This document shows, in pieces, positions 47,759 to 56,565 of a DNA stretch of 64,000 bases. The translations under genes and the position numbers were made by a program. Under the pieces are notes generated by a model, which searched no databases, was not told the origin of the DNA, and saw only the letters and a list, made by a program, of their open reading frames with translations. Each line of letters opens with the position of its first letter. The stretch's first letter is position 1. Source of the DNA: Nakamurella alba. Its GTDB lineage: Bacteria; Actinomycetota; Actinomycetes; Mycobacteriales; Nakamurellaceae. The stretch spans positions 1 to 64,000 of the forward strand of contig NZ_WLYK01000007.1 in assembly GCF_009707545.1 (NCBI RefSeq), written 5' to 3'.

Positions 47759-49957
47759 TCAGGAGGAGACGGTGACCGACCCGGGGTGGTGGCAGGCGGC
47801 CATCACCCCGGACCCGACATCGGCCAGTACGGGCCGGGTGTCGAGACAGACCTGGGTCGCCGCCGGGCAGCGGGCGGAGAACGGGCAACCCGCGTGCGGG
47901 TTGACATCGCCGACGTCGCCGCGCAACGGGATCGGGGTGCGGGCGGCCTCGAGCTCCGGATCGGGCAGCGGCACGGCCGAGATCAGCGCAGCGGTGTACG
48001 GGTGCTGCGGGTGGGTGAGCAGCTGCTCCGCCTCGCCCACCTCGACCACCCGGCCCAGGTACATCACCGCGACCCGGTCGGCCAGGTGCCGGATGACGCC
48101 GACGTCGTGCGAGACCAGCACGGTGGTCATGCCGTACTCCTCGCGCAGGTCCTGCAGCAGGTTGACGATCTGCGCCTGCACCGAGACGTCCAGCCCCGAC
48201 ATGGGTTCGTCCATCACCACCACGGTCGGCCGGGTGACCAGCGCGCGCGAGATCCCGACCCGCTGTCGCTGGCCGCCGGAGAGCTCGTGCGGGTAACGAC
48301 CGGCCACGCCCGCGGGCAGACCGCAGGCGGCCATCACCTCGGCGATCGCGTCGGCGCGGGCCTTCTTGTCGAGATCGGTGAGGTTCTCCAGCGGCTCGGA
48401 GATGGTCTGCGCCACCGTCCGTCTCGGGTCCAGCGAGCCGAAGGTTTCCTGGAAGACGAACTGCACGTACGCGCGGTCCCCGGCCCGCCCGGCCGGCGCC
48501 GGCTCCCCCGGGTGCAGCGCGACCTCGCCGCCGGTGGGCCGGTCCAGCCCGGCCAGCAGCTTGGCGAAGGTGGACTTGCCGCAGCCGGATTCGCCGACGA
48601 TGCCCAGGGTCTCGCCGACCCGGATCCTCAGGTCGATCCCGTCGACGGCCTTGGTGACGCCGCGCCGGGTGGTGAAGTACCGCTGCACGCCGGCGGCGTC
48701 GACGGCGACCGGACGGTCGTCGGACGCGGCGTCCTTCTCGAGCGAGGGTGTGGCGGGGGCCTCGACCTCGGGCAGACCGGACTCCGGGGAGATCGGTGCG
48801 TCCACCACCGGCACCGCCTCGGCCTCCGGGAAGTGGCAGCGCACCTGGTCCCGCGCGACGGTGCCCTCCGCCGTGGCGACACCCAGCTGCAGCAGCGGCA
48901 TCTCGGTGTGGCACCGGTCCTGCACCCGGCCGCAGCGCGGGGCGAACCGGCAGCCCTGCGGGAACCGGCCGATCTCCGGCGGGCTGCCCGGGATGGAGGC
49001 GAGCCGGCCGGCCCGTTCGTCCAGCCGGGGGGTCGCCTCGAGCAGGGCCCGGGTGTACGGGTGCCGTGCCGCGCGCAGCACCGCCCGGGTGGCGCCGGAC
49101 TCGACGACCTGCCCGGCGTACATCACGACGGTGCGGTCGCTGATCCCGGCGACCACGCCCAGGTCATGGGTGATGATCAGCACGCCCATGTCCCGCGCCG
49201 CCGCGAGATCCTTGATCAGTTCCAGGATCTGCGCCTGCACGGTGGCGTCCAGGCCGGTGGTCGGCTCGTCGGCGATCAGCAGCTTGGGGCGGTTCGCCAG
49301 CGCCATCGCGATCATCACCCGCTGCTGGGTGCCGCCGGACAGCTCGTGCGGGTACTGGGTGAGTCGCAGCGCCGGGTTGACGATGCCGACCTCGGTGAGC
49401 AGCGAGACCATCAGCGGCTGCAGCTCGGCCCGCGGGACGCGGCGGTGCAGCCGGATCGTCTCCGCCAGCTGCGCACCGACGGTGTGGTACGGGTTCAGCG
49501 CGGTCATCGGGTCCTGGAAGACCATGCCGATGCCGTTGCCGCGCACGGCCCGCACCTGGCGCGGCGACATGGTCGCCAGATCCTTGCCGTCGAAGGTGAT
49601 CCGGCCGGACGCCAGCCGCACCGGCGCGCGCAGCAGGCGGAGCACCGACAGCGCGGTGAGCGACTTGCCGGACCCGGTCTCGCCGACCAGGGCGACCACC
49701 TCGCCGGGCGCCACCGTCAGCGAGACCCCGTCCACCGCACTGGTGCTGCGGCCGCGTCGGTCGATGACGGTGTGCAGGTCCTCGACGGCGAGCAGGGTGC
49801 CCGCTCCCTTGTCCGGCTCGAGGACTGCGGTGGTCGCGGAGGTGGTCGACGTGTTCATGGTGCTGGGGTCCTCACTCGTGCTCCGCCCGCGGCGGCGGGA
49901 TCGTGGCGCGGTCCCGGCTCCGGCGGTGGCCGGACCGGAGGTCGTGGCGGCGGTCAT
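47759..49957 (-). CDS. Fused double ATPase of an oligopeptide-type ABC importer (DppD-DppF fusion)
   Basis: 732 residues if started at ATG 49957, which overlaps the permease stop (ATGA). A shorter start at 49858 has a GAGGAC site and drops 33 low-complexity residues. Two complete ATPases follow: the first with GETGSGKS and LSGGTQQR plus an oligopeptide tail (PGSPPEIGRFPQGCRFAPRC, in part), the second with GESGCGKS and LSGGQRQR plus its own tail (NPHAGCPFSARCP). The Cys-rich tails mark the Dpp/Opp family, so the unit powers a peptide/nickel-type importer. It is co-transcribed with two permeases; the binding protein gene is upstream in the same operon. Confidence 0.9.
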   Translation of the reverse strand: MTAATTSGPATAGAGTAPRSRRRGRSTSEDPSTMNTSTTSATTAVLEPDKGAGTLLAVEDLHTVIDRRGRSTSAVDGVSLTVAPGEVVALVGETGSGKSLTALSVLRLLRAPVRLASGRITFDGKDLATMSPRQVRAVRGNGIGMVFQDPMTALNPYHTVGAQLAETIRLHRRVPRAELQPLMVSLLTEVGIVNPALRLTQYPHELSGGTQQRVMIAMALANRPKLLIADEPTTGLDATVQAQILELIKDLAAARDMGVLIITHDLGVVAGISDRTVVMYAGQVVESGATRAVLRAARHPYTRALLEATPRLDERAGRLASIPGSPPEIGRFPQGCRFAPRCGRVQDRCHTEMPLLQLGVATAEGTVARDQVRCHFPEAEAVPVVDAPISPESGLPEVEAPATPSLEKDAASDDRPVAVDAAGVQRYFTTRRGVTKAVDGIDLRIRVGETLGIVGESGCGKSTFAKLLAGLDRPTGGEVALHPGEPAPAGRAGDRAYVQFVFQETFGSLDPRRTVAQTISEPLENLTDLDKKARADAIAEVMAACGLPAGVAGRYPHELSGGQRQRVGISRALVTRPTVVVMDEPMSGLDVSVQAQIVNLLQDLREEYGMTTVLVSHDVGVIRHLADRVAVMYLGRVVEVGEAEQLLTHPQHPYTAALISAVPLPDPELEAARTPIPLRGDVGDVNPHAGCPFSARCPAATQVCLDTRPVLADVGSGVMAACHHPGSVTVSS

Positions 49958-50880
49958 CGGAGTCTCGGGTTGAGCACGGTGCGCAGGGTGCGGCCGAGCA
50001 GGTTGGCGCAGAGCACCGCGATCATCACGGCCAGCCCCGGCAGGATGCAGTTCCACGGGTTGGTGATGATGAAGGCCCGGCCGGAGGCGAACATCGTGCC
50101 CCAGTCCGCCGTCGGCGGCTGGATGCCCAGACCCAGGAAGGACAGCGCACTCTCCAGCAGCAGCACGCCGGCCACCTGGAAGGTCCACAGCACCAGCGCC
50201 GGGGAGCTGACGTTGGGCAACACGTGCCGGAAGACGATCTTCATCCCGGAACTGCCGGCCGCCCGGGCGGCGAGCACGTAGTCCGCGTGTTTGACCCGCA
50301 GCACCTCGGCCCGCACCACCCGGGCGAACTGCACCCAGCCGAACAGCGTCAGCACGAACAGCAGCGACGGGATCGAGTTGCCCTGCACGGTGATGACGAC
50401 GAGGGCGAGCACGACGTAGGGGAAGGCCATCTGCGAGTCGGCCAGCCACATGACGACCGAGCCGACCCACTTCGGGTACATGCCGGCCAGCAGGCCGACG
50501 ATGGTGCCGACGATCGCGCTGATGGTCGCGGCGGACAGCGACAGGGCCAGTGCGGTGCGGGCGCCGTAGACGAGCCGGGTGGCCATGTCCCGGCCGAGCT
50601 CGTCGGTGCCGAGAAGGTGCGTCGACGACCCGCCGGGCAGCCAGGACGGCGGCAGCAGCGGGTTGATCAGGTCCTGGTGGTTCGGGTCGTACGGGGTGAT
50701 CAGCGGCGCGAAGATCGCGGACAGCCCGATCACGGCGAGCACGACCAGCGGGATGACCCCGCTGGGGCGGGTGAAGAAGGCGCGGGCCGCGGTCTGCGAG
50801 CGGTGCGGGACGGCATCGGTGGCCGCGGCGGGCGGCGGCGCGGCCGGGGCGGGATCGGGGGTGGGGAGCACGGTGACCAT
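49954..50880 (-). CDS. ABC importer permease, DppC-type
   Basis: 308 residues, starting at ATG 50880 next to the stop of the DppB-type permease (TGATG). About 40 hydrophilic residues precede the first helix (PLVVLAVIGLSAIFAPLI). The DppC hallmark region is LLGTDELGRDMATRLVYGART, and the EAA coupling loop is EVLRVKHADYVLAARAAGSSG (in part, near 195). About six helices in all. Together with the other permease and the double ATPase it forms the transmembrane channel. Confidence 0.9.
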   Translation of the reverse strand: MVTVLPTPDPAPAAPPPAAATDAVPHRSQTAARAFFTRPSGVIPLVVLAVIGLSAIFAPLITPYDPNHQDLINPLLPPSWLPGGSSTHLLGTDELGRDMATRLVYGARTALALSLSAATISAIVGTIVGLLAGMYPKWVGSVVMWLADSQMAFPYVVLALVVITVQGNSIPSLLFVLTLFGWVQFARVVRAEVLRVKHADYVLAARAAGSSGMKIVFRHVLPNVSSPALVLWTFQVAGVLLLESALSFLGLGIQPPTADWGTMFASGRAFIITNPWNCILPGLAVMIAVLCANLLGRTLRTVLNPRLR

Positions 50881-51932
50881 CAGGCGTCCGCCTTCCGGGT
50901 GCGGGGGTCGAGCCGGCGGCAGATCAGGTCGACCACGAAGTTGATGAGCACGACGAGCACGGCGACGACGAAGGTGGCGGCGGCGACCATCGGGTAGTCG
51001 CGGTTGGAGACCGAGGACACCAGCACCGGACCGATGCCGGGCCAGGCGAAGATCGACTCGACCACCACGCCGCCGCTCAGCATCGCGGCCAGGTCCAGCC
51101 CGGTGACGTTGAGCAGGGCGGTACCGACCGGGCGCATGGCGTGCCGGGAGACGACCCGCCACGGGGCGACACCCTTGGACTCGGCGGTGCGGATGAAGTC
51201 CTCCCGCATGGACTCCTGCAGGCCGGCCCGGGTGAGCTCGAGGAGCTGCGCGATGGGGTGCATGGCCAGGCAGAAGACCGGGACGATCAGCGCGGCGAAC
51301 CCGGAGGAGAAGCCCTCGTCCGCCAGCGTCGGCACCAGTCCGGCCTCGACGCCGAGCAGGTAGACCAGCACCACGGCGACGGCGAAGACCGGGACGGACT
51401 GGCCGACGACGACCACCGTGTCGACGAACCGGGCGTAGATCCGGCTGCGGGTGAGCGCTGCGATCATGCCGAGCGGCAGCGCCACCAGGATCGCGAAGAG
51501 GTAGGACACGGCGATGAGACCGATGGTGGCGGGGAGCTTCTCCAGCACCAGCGAGAGCGAGTCGCCGGACATCCGGTAGGAGTTGCCGAAGTCGAGGACG
51601 ACGGCGCCGCGCAGGAAGTCGATGTACTGCCCCCACAGCGGCGCGTCCAGCCCGAGCCGGACCCGGACCGCCTCCACCTCGGCGGCGGTGGCGTCGGGAC
51701 CGGCCAGCGAGGAGGCCGGGTCACCGCTGACCCGCAGCAGGAAGAACAGCAGCGTCAGCACGCCGAAGATGACCAGGATCAGCCGGCCGACGGTGCGGGC
51801 GGCGAACACCCACCCGGATCCGCCGCGGAACCGGGCGCGGCGGACGGCCCGGCGCTGCGCGGCGGTGACGTTCTCCTCGGCGAGCGTGGCGAGCGGGTCG
51901 CCCGTGCTCCCGGGCGGCGCGGTCATGGTCAT
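50880..51932 (-). CDS. ABC importer permease, DppB-type
   Basis: 350 residues from ATG 51932, overlapping the hydrolase stop by 4 bases (ATGA). A 45-residue cytoplasmic lead is followed by VGRLILVIFGVLTLLFFLLRVSGDPA, the DppB-type first helix. The EAA-type loop lies near SMREDFIRTAESKGVAPWRVV, and GVVVESIFAWPGIG near 300 is typical of DppB/OppB. It forms the permease pair with the gene downstream. The long N-terminal tail is unusual but has no recognisable domain. Confidence 0.9.
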   Translation of the reverse strand: MTMTAPPGSTGDPLATLAEENVTAAQRRAVRRARFRGGSGWVFAARTVGRLILVIFGVLTLLFFLLRVSGDPASSLAGPDATAAEVEAVRVRLGLDAPLWGQYIDFLRGAVVLDFGNSYRMSGDSLSLVLEKLPATIGLIAVSYLFAILVALPLGMIAALTRSRIYARFVDTVVVVGQSVPVFAVAVVLVYLLGVEAGLVPTLADEGFSSGFAALIVPVFCLAMHPIAQLLELTRAGLQESMREDFIRTAESKGVAPWRVVSRHAMRPVGTALLNVTGLDLAAMLSGGVVVESIFAWPGIGPVLVSSVSNRDYPMVAAATFVVAVLVVLINFVVDLICRRLDPRTRKADA

Positions 51933-52729
51933 GCGGTACCTCCGGTGGCGGACTCGGCGGGTGTCCGGTCGAACAACTCGTGCGGCTGGTGCTGGTGCGT
52001 GGGTTCGGCGGTGTCGGGCGGCGGCAGCTCCGCGAGCTCGTGCAGGACGGCGACGACCTCGCCGGGGCGGGTGATCATCGCGTCGTGACCGCCGGGGACG
52101 GTGCGGACCGTCCATCCCGGCCCGGCGGCCCGGTCCGGGAGAGCGGAGTCCGACCCGTCGGCCCGCTGCGTCCGGATGAAGCAGTGCCGGATCGTCGAGG
52201 TGCGGTCGGTCCCGCTGTGCGGCAGACCTTCCCGGACGGCGCGGGCGGGCTGCGGGGTCAACCGGCGGCGCACCCAGGCCAGATCGTCCGGGTCCAGGCC
52301 GAGGGAGCTGCCGTCGGACGGCGGGATCACCGGGATGCCGTCCACCACGGTCTCCCGCGAGAGGAACACGTGCGCCGCGGGGTGCAGGTCCACCCCGGAC
52401 TCGCCGGCCCGGGCCACCGGCCCGTCGAAGAGCACGACGGTGCGCACCTTCCCGGGCAGCCGGTCGGCCACGCCGGTGACGACGAGTGCGCCGTAGCTGT
52501 GCCCGACCAGGGTGACGTCGGTCAGTTCCTCGGCCTCCAGATGTGCTGCGACGTCATCGATGTGGGTGGACAGACCGGTGGAGGCGGTGAGCAGGTGGGC
52601 GCGGTCGGCGAGCCCGGTGAGGGTCGGCGCATGCACCTCGTGGCCGGCGGAGCGCAGGCCGGGCAGCACCCGTCGCCAGCACCAGCCGCCGTGCTGGGCA
52701 CCGTGCACCAGGACGATCGGGCCGCTCAT
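51929..52729 (-). CDS. Alpha/beta hydrolase (esterase-like), importer-linked
   Basis: 266 residues. The fold is evident from IVLVHGAQHGGWCWRRVLPGL at the start (oxyanion region), the nucleophile elbow GHSYG near residue 76, an acid region around VLFDGPV, and the catalytic His in GGHDAM near 217. The pattern HGAxHGGWxW is shared with the salicylate-esterase (methyl ketone synthase/MES) group, which cleaves small esters. The tail from about 235 is His/Pro/Thr-rich. It overlaps both neighbours by 4 bases, so it is tightly co-translated with the ABC permease and with a second hydrolase. Confidence 0.87.
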   Translation of the reverse strand: MSGPIVLVHGAQHGGWCWRRVLPGLRSAGHEVHAPTLTGLADRAHLLTASTGLSTHIDDVAAHLEAEELTDVTLVGHSYGALVVTGVADRLPGKVRTVVLFDGPVARAGESGVDLHPAAHVFLSRETVVDGIPVIPPSDGSSLGLDPDDLAWVRRRLTPQPARAVREGLPHSGTDRTSTIRHCFIRTQRADGSDSALPDRAAGPGWTVRTVPGGHDAMITRPGEVVAVLHELAELPPPDTAEPTHQHQPHELFDRTPAESATGGTA

Positions 52730-53448
52730 GCGCCGGCCCCGACCGCCGGGCGCCGGTGATCGGCGGCGAGATCCAGGACCAGAGCGGCGACCTCGTCCGG
52801 GCGCTCCAGCATCAGCCAGTGTCCGGAGTCCGGGAGCACCCTCGCGCGGACGCCGGGCAGTTGGTCCGCGGTCACGGCGGCGGCCCGGTGCGCGCCGGAG
52901 AACACCGCGAGCACCGGGCAGCCCGCCGTCCGCAATCGCTGCGGGCCGGGCCAGGTCATCAGGTCGCGGAAGATGTCCGCGGCCGTACCGGGATCGGCCG
53001 CGGGCAGGGCGGTTCCGGCCGGGTGCAGGTCCATCCGCTTGTGCTGCAACGCCTGCCGGCGGGCGAAGTAGCCGTCGCCCTCCAGCGGGGCCGCGATCAC
53101 CTCGGGCGCGGGCGGCACCACGGCCCAGGTGGTGTCCAGCAGCACGAGGCCGGTCATCCGCTCCGGCACGCGCGCGGCGATCTCCAGCGCGACGGCACCG
53201 CCGAGGCTGTGCCCGACCACCAACAGCGGGCCCGGACCGGGCAGCCCGCGGAGCACCGCGTCAGCGAGATCGGCGATGGTGCAGGGGTTCTCCGACCGCA
53301 GCGCGGCCCGGGCACCGTGCCCGGGCAGGTCCGGCACCGTCACCGCGAGGTGCGGCACCAGCCGTGCGGCCAGCGGCCGCATGTCGGTGGCGTCGCAGAG
53401 CCAGCCGTGCAGCAGCACGACCGTCGGTGTGGCCGGGGCGGCGCTCAT
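52726..53448 (-). CDS. Alpha/beta hydrolase, second copy
   Basis: 240 residues with VVLLHGWLCDATDMRPLAARL, the nucleophile elbow VVGHSLGGAVA near residue 78, VLLDTTW near 103, the Asp/Glu region VLAVFSGAHR near 182, and the catalytic His in LPDSGHWLMLERP near 212. It is of the general hydrolase/lactonase type and unlike the neighbour in sequence, so not a recent duplication. It overlaps the other hydrolase by 4 bases and begins 1 base after the AhpD-like gene. It may cleave an ester, lactone or C-C bond made by earlier steps. Confidence 0.87.
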   Translation of the reverse strand: MSAAPATPTVVLLHGWLCDATDMRPLAARLVPHLAVTVPDLPGHGARAALRSENPCTIADLADAVLRGLPGPGPLLVVGHSLGGAVALEIAARVPERMTGLVLLDTTWAVVPPAPEVIAAPLEGDGYFARRQALQHKRMDLHPAGTALPAADPGTAADIFRDLMTWPGPQRLRTAGCPVLAVFSGAHRAAAVTADQLPGVRARVLPDSGHWLMLERPDEVAALVLDLAADHRRPAVGAGA

Positions 53449-53449
53449 G

Positions 53450-54001
53450 TCACCCGCCGCCCATCGGGACGACGCCGAGAGCGTTGGTGATCCGGCCGAC
53501 GCAGCAGTAGAACGCCGCGATCACCAGGAGTTCGGTGGCGTCCCGCTCGCCGATCAGCTCCATCAGGGTCAGCACGTCGTCCGGCCCGGCGGTGGCGGCC
53601 GCCACCTTGGCCGCCAGCAGCAGGGCCGCCCGCTCGGTGTCGTCGAACTCCGCCGAGGTCTGCGCGGTCGCCGTCAGGTCGATCGCGTCCAGTTGCTCCT
53701 GTCGCACGCCCGCCTTCAGAGCCAGTCGGCGGTGCGCGGTCTCGGCATAGGTGGCGCCGATCGACCCGGCCACCCGCACCACCACCAGCTCGTGCAGCCG
53801 CGGGTCGACCGAGAGATCGGTGCGCAGCCGGCGGACAAGGTCGATCCATCCGGACAGGACGGTGGGGGCGTGCCCGAGCGCGGCGAACAGGTCCGAGACG
53901 TGACCGAACAGGGCCACCGCCTTCGCCTCCGCCTCCGCGGTCTCCGGGTCCACGGACCAGTCCGTGACCCTGGGCACGACCCCCACGCGTCCTGCCGTCA
54001 T
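53450..54001 (-). CDS. AhpD/carboxymuconolactone decarboxylase-like protein lacking active-site Cys pair
   Basis: 183 residues, all-helical, of the CMD-like fold: LHELVVVRVAGSIGATYAETAHRRLA (in part, near 90) stands at the place where AhpD has C-x2-C-x3-H. Here both Cys are replaced (T-YAET-AH), leaving only the His. DDTERAALLLAAKVA near 120 and LVIAAFYCCVGRITNAL at the end complete the domain. Without the Cys pair it cannot be a peroxidase of the AhpD type. A decarboxylase-like or 4-carboxymuconolactone-type use of the His is possible. It is one base from each of its neighbours in the operon. Confidence 0.82.
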   Translation of the reverse strand: MTAGRVGVVPRVTDWSVDPETAEAEAKAVALFGHVSDLFAALGHAPTVLSGWIDLVRRLRTDLSVDPRLHELVVVRVAGSIGATYAETAHRRLALKAGVRQEQLDAIDLTATAQTSAEFDDTERAALLLAAKVAAATAGPDDVLTLMELIGERDATELLVIAAFYCCVGRITNALGVVPMGGG

Positions 54002-54002
54002 C

Positions 54003-55742
54003 TCAGGCCTCGACCATGTACAGCGCGCTGTAGTACTGGTCGGTCTGGGCGTCGCACTGGGTCAGGCCACGCAGGCCCTTGCCGGCGGCGTCGATCCAGA
54101 CGTCACCGCAGGCGAAGAGGAAGCAGGACTTCTCCTGCATGATCTCGGCCATCCGGTCGAGGGTCTCGGCCCGCTCCGCCTCGTCGAACTGCGAGAGCTG
54201 CTTGGTGTACAGCTCGTCGAACTCGTCGTCGGTCATGTGCAGGCCGCCACCGTCGGTGGTGAAGTAGGTGTAGGCGCGGGCGGCGTCCATGTAGGGCCGG
54301 GTGAAGAGCCCGAAGTGGTAGATGTCCGGCCGCTGCTGGCGGTTGTAGAAGTAGTCCAGCTGCAGGGTGGAGTCGGTGAGCGCGGTGTAGTCCACCTGCA
54401 CGCCGAGCTGGGTGATGGCGTTGGCGAAGTACTCGCCGACCAGCCGGCGCACCGAGCCCGGGCCGGCGAAGGCGGAGGCCATGGTGATCGTGAACCGCGG
54501 GCTGCCGTCGGCCGGGGCCGGGAAGCCGGCCTCGTCCAGCATGGACTTGGCCTTCTCCGGGTCGTAGGCGAACTCGGACAGCGCGTCGTTGAACCCGGTC
54601 AGGCCGGGACCGATCAGCTGGCCGTTGTCGTTGTAGGTCGAGTTCTTCAGGACCTGCTCGACGAGTTCCTTCTTGTTGATGGCGTGCTGGAACGCCTGCC
54701 GCACGGTGGCGTTGCCCATCGGGCCGGTCTTCACCGCACCGTTCATGTCGACCTCGTCCATGAACGCGCCGAGGTCGTTGCCCTTGGTGATGTTGATCAG
54801 CGTGGCGCCGCCCGCGGTCAGCGGGGCGATGCTGGTCAGCGGCATGATGTTGACGTACTGCACGTCGCCGGCCAGCAGGCTGTTCATCTGCGACCCGGTG
54901 TCGGTCACCGACAGGAAGGTGATCTTCGTGAGGGTCGGTGTGCGCCAGGTGGTGTCGGCCTTCTCGACCACCGCGCGCTCGGTGGAGTACTCGACGAACT
55001 TGTACGGGCCGGAGCCGACCGGGGCGGCGGCGAAGGCCGCGTCCCGCGCCTCGGCATCGGCGCCCAGGCCCTCGTAGTAGGCCTTGGGGATGATGCCGAT
55101 CTGCGCCGCGCGCTTGGGCATCAGCAGGTCCGGCGACGAGGTGACGATGCGCACCGTGGTGTCGTCCACCGCGGTCGCCGACTTGAAGGTGCTGATCTGC
55201 GACTTGATCGCGTAGTTCTCGCCGGAGGCACGGGTCCAGCTGAACACCACGTCCTCGGCGGTCAGCGGGCTGCCGTCGTGGAACTTGACACCGTCGCGGA
55301 GGGTGAACTCCCAGGTGGTGTCGTCGATCTGCTCCCACTCGGTGGCCAGGAACGGCCGGGGCGCGCCGGTGTCCGGCTTGACGTCGGTGAGCATCTCGTA
55401 CATGTCGAACCGACGGGGGTAGCCGCCGGTGACGTGCGGGTCGATCGACGCCGGCAGGTTGCTGAGCGCGAAGCTGGCCTCCTGGGTCGGCGCGAGCTGC
55501 ACGCCGGACGGGACACCGGTCATCGGGCTGGTGTCGACCGAGACCAGCTCGCTGGGGGCGACGGAGCTGCTGGTGCCGGCGGCAGCGGTGCCGGAACCCG
55601 ATGCCCCGCCGGAGGTCCCGGTTCCGGTGGCGGCAGGCGTGTCGGTCGTGCCGCCGCAGGCGGCGAGCAGCAGGGTGCCGGTGGCGGCGGCGCCGAGCTG
55701 GAAGAAGCGGCGACGGTTGACCGCGCGCGCGTTGATCGTCAT
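54003..55742 (-). CDS. Tat-exported lipoprotein substrate-binding protein of the ABC importer
   Basis: 579 residues, family SBP_bac_5 (peptide/nickel type). The signal has a twin-arginine motif, RRRFFQLGAA (residues 10-19), and a lipobox LAAC with Cys29, so a folded lipoprotein is exported by Tat and anchored outside. A Gly/Thr linker (about 31-60) follows. The mature lobe has FALSNLPASIDPHVTGGYPRRF, DDTTWEFTLRDGVKFHDGSPLTAEDVVFSW (in part), the classic SBP_5 signature near 130-155. It lies before the transporter genes; the 124-base leader upstream is the largest internal gap of this operon section. Confidence 0.92.
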   Translation of the reverse strand: MTINARAVNRRRFFQLGAAATGTLLLAACGGTTDTPAATGTGTSGGASGSGTAAAGTSSSVAPSELVSVDTSPMTGVPSGVQLAPTQEASFALSNLPASIDPHVTGGYPRRFDMYEMLTDVKPDTGAPRPFLATEWEQIDDTTWEFTLRDGVKFHDGSPLTAEDVVFSWTRASGENYAIKSQISTFKSATAVDDTTVRIVTSSPDLLMPKRAAQIGIIPKAYYEGLGADAEARDAAFAAAPVGSGPYKFVEYSTERAVVEKADTTWRTPTLTKITFLSVTDTGSQMNSLLAGDVQYVNIMPLTSIAPLTAGGATLINITKGNDLGAFMDEVDMNGAVKTGPMGNATVRQAFQHAINKKELVEQVLKNSTYNDNGQLIGPGLTGFNDALSEFAYDPEKAKSMLDEAGFPAPADGSPRFTITMASAFAGPGSVRRLVGEYFANAITQLGVQVDYTALTDSTLQLDYFYNRQQRPDIYHFGLFTRPYMDAARAYTYFTTDGGGLHMTDDEFDELYTKQLSQFDEAERAETLDRMAEIMQEKSCFLFACGDVWIDAAGKGLRGLTQCDAQTDQYYSALYMVEA

Positions 55743-55866
55743 CGGGTGGTGTCCTCCGGTGCGGGTGAGACGGGGATGGGGACAGGGCGGGTGCTCGGGG
55801 TACTGCAGAGGTGGTGCTGGTGGCGCGGCAGGGCGGCAGTACGGGGTAACGGCAGTACGGGTGCTG

Positions 55867-56565
55867 TCAGGCCGGGACCGGCTGCGCAGCGGGGTGCACG
55901 ACCGGCAGCAGGCCGGTCGAGCGGGACAGCGAGAGCAGTTGCAGGGCCAGCGCTGTCGGGTCGATGACGGCGACCCCGGCGGCCAGTCCCGGCGGGACGG
56001 CGACGGCGGAGCAGCCGTTGAAGACGGTGCCGATGCCCTCGGCGGCCCGGCGGACCGCGACGGCGGAGAGCCGACGCACCCACTCGGGTTCGTCCGAGAT
56101 CAGCTCGATACCACCGTCGATGACGTCGGTCTCGAGCAGCAGGTGCCCGAAGCCGTACTCACCGGCCTTGCGGTGCAGCTCGTCCGCGATCGGACGGTTC
56201 CGGGTGACCGCGGTGAACGGCTGCTGCAGCGCGGCCAGGTGCGACCCGACCAGCTGCAGGATGCCGAGCACCGGTACCTGCGACGCCGCCCCCGGGATCA
56301 CACCGGGGTCGAGCACGCAGTCCGGCAGCACGATGTCGGCGACGTCCGGGGTCACCGCCTCGGCCTGCGCACGCACGCAGGCGATCGAGGCCTCCACCGC
56401 GGCGGCGTCGTCCAGGGCCCGCGGGGCGTCCGGTCCGGTCAGCGGGTCGAGGTCGACCTGCAAGCCGGGGCCGGCCAGTTCCCGGTAACGGGCCTGGCGC
56501 GCACCGATCGCCTCGTCCGGCAGCCGGACGGGGGCGATCACCCGGAGCCGCAGCGGGCCGGTCAC
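55867..56565 (-). CDS. Asp/Glu/hydantoin racemase-family protein
   Basis: 232 residues with two cysteines in the expected places: VLPDC83VLDPG and VFNGC185SAVAV. A two-lobed fold with a Cys pair is the basis for racemisation in Asp/Glu/hydantoin racemases and for maleate isomerase. It overlaps the acyl-AMP ligase stop by 4 bases. In a route with amidohydrolases this could be a racemase for a hydantoin-like or amino acid intermediate, or a maleate cis-trans isomerase. The sequence does not decide between them. Confidence 0.85.
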   Translation of the reverse strand: MTGPLRLRVIAPVRLPDEAIGARQARYRELAGPGLQVDLDPLTGPDAPRALDDAAAVEASIACVRAQAEAVTPDVADIVLPDCVLDPGVIPGAASQVPVLGILQLVGSHLAALQQPFTAVTRNRPIADELHRKAGEYGFGHLLLETDVIDGGIELISDEPEWVRRLSAVAVRRAAEGIGTVFNGCSAVAVPPGLAAGVAVIDPTALALQLLSLSRSTGLLPVVHPAAQPVPA

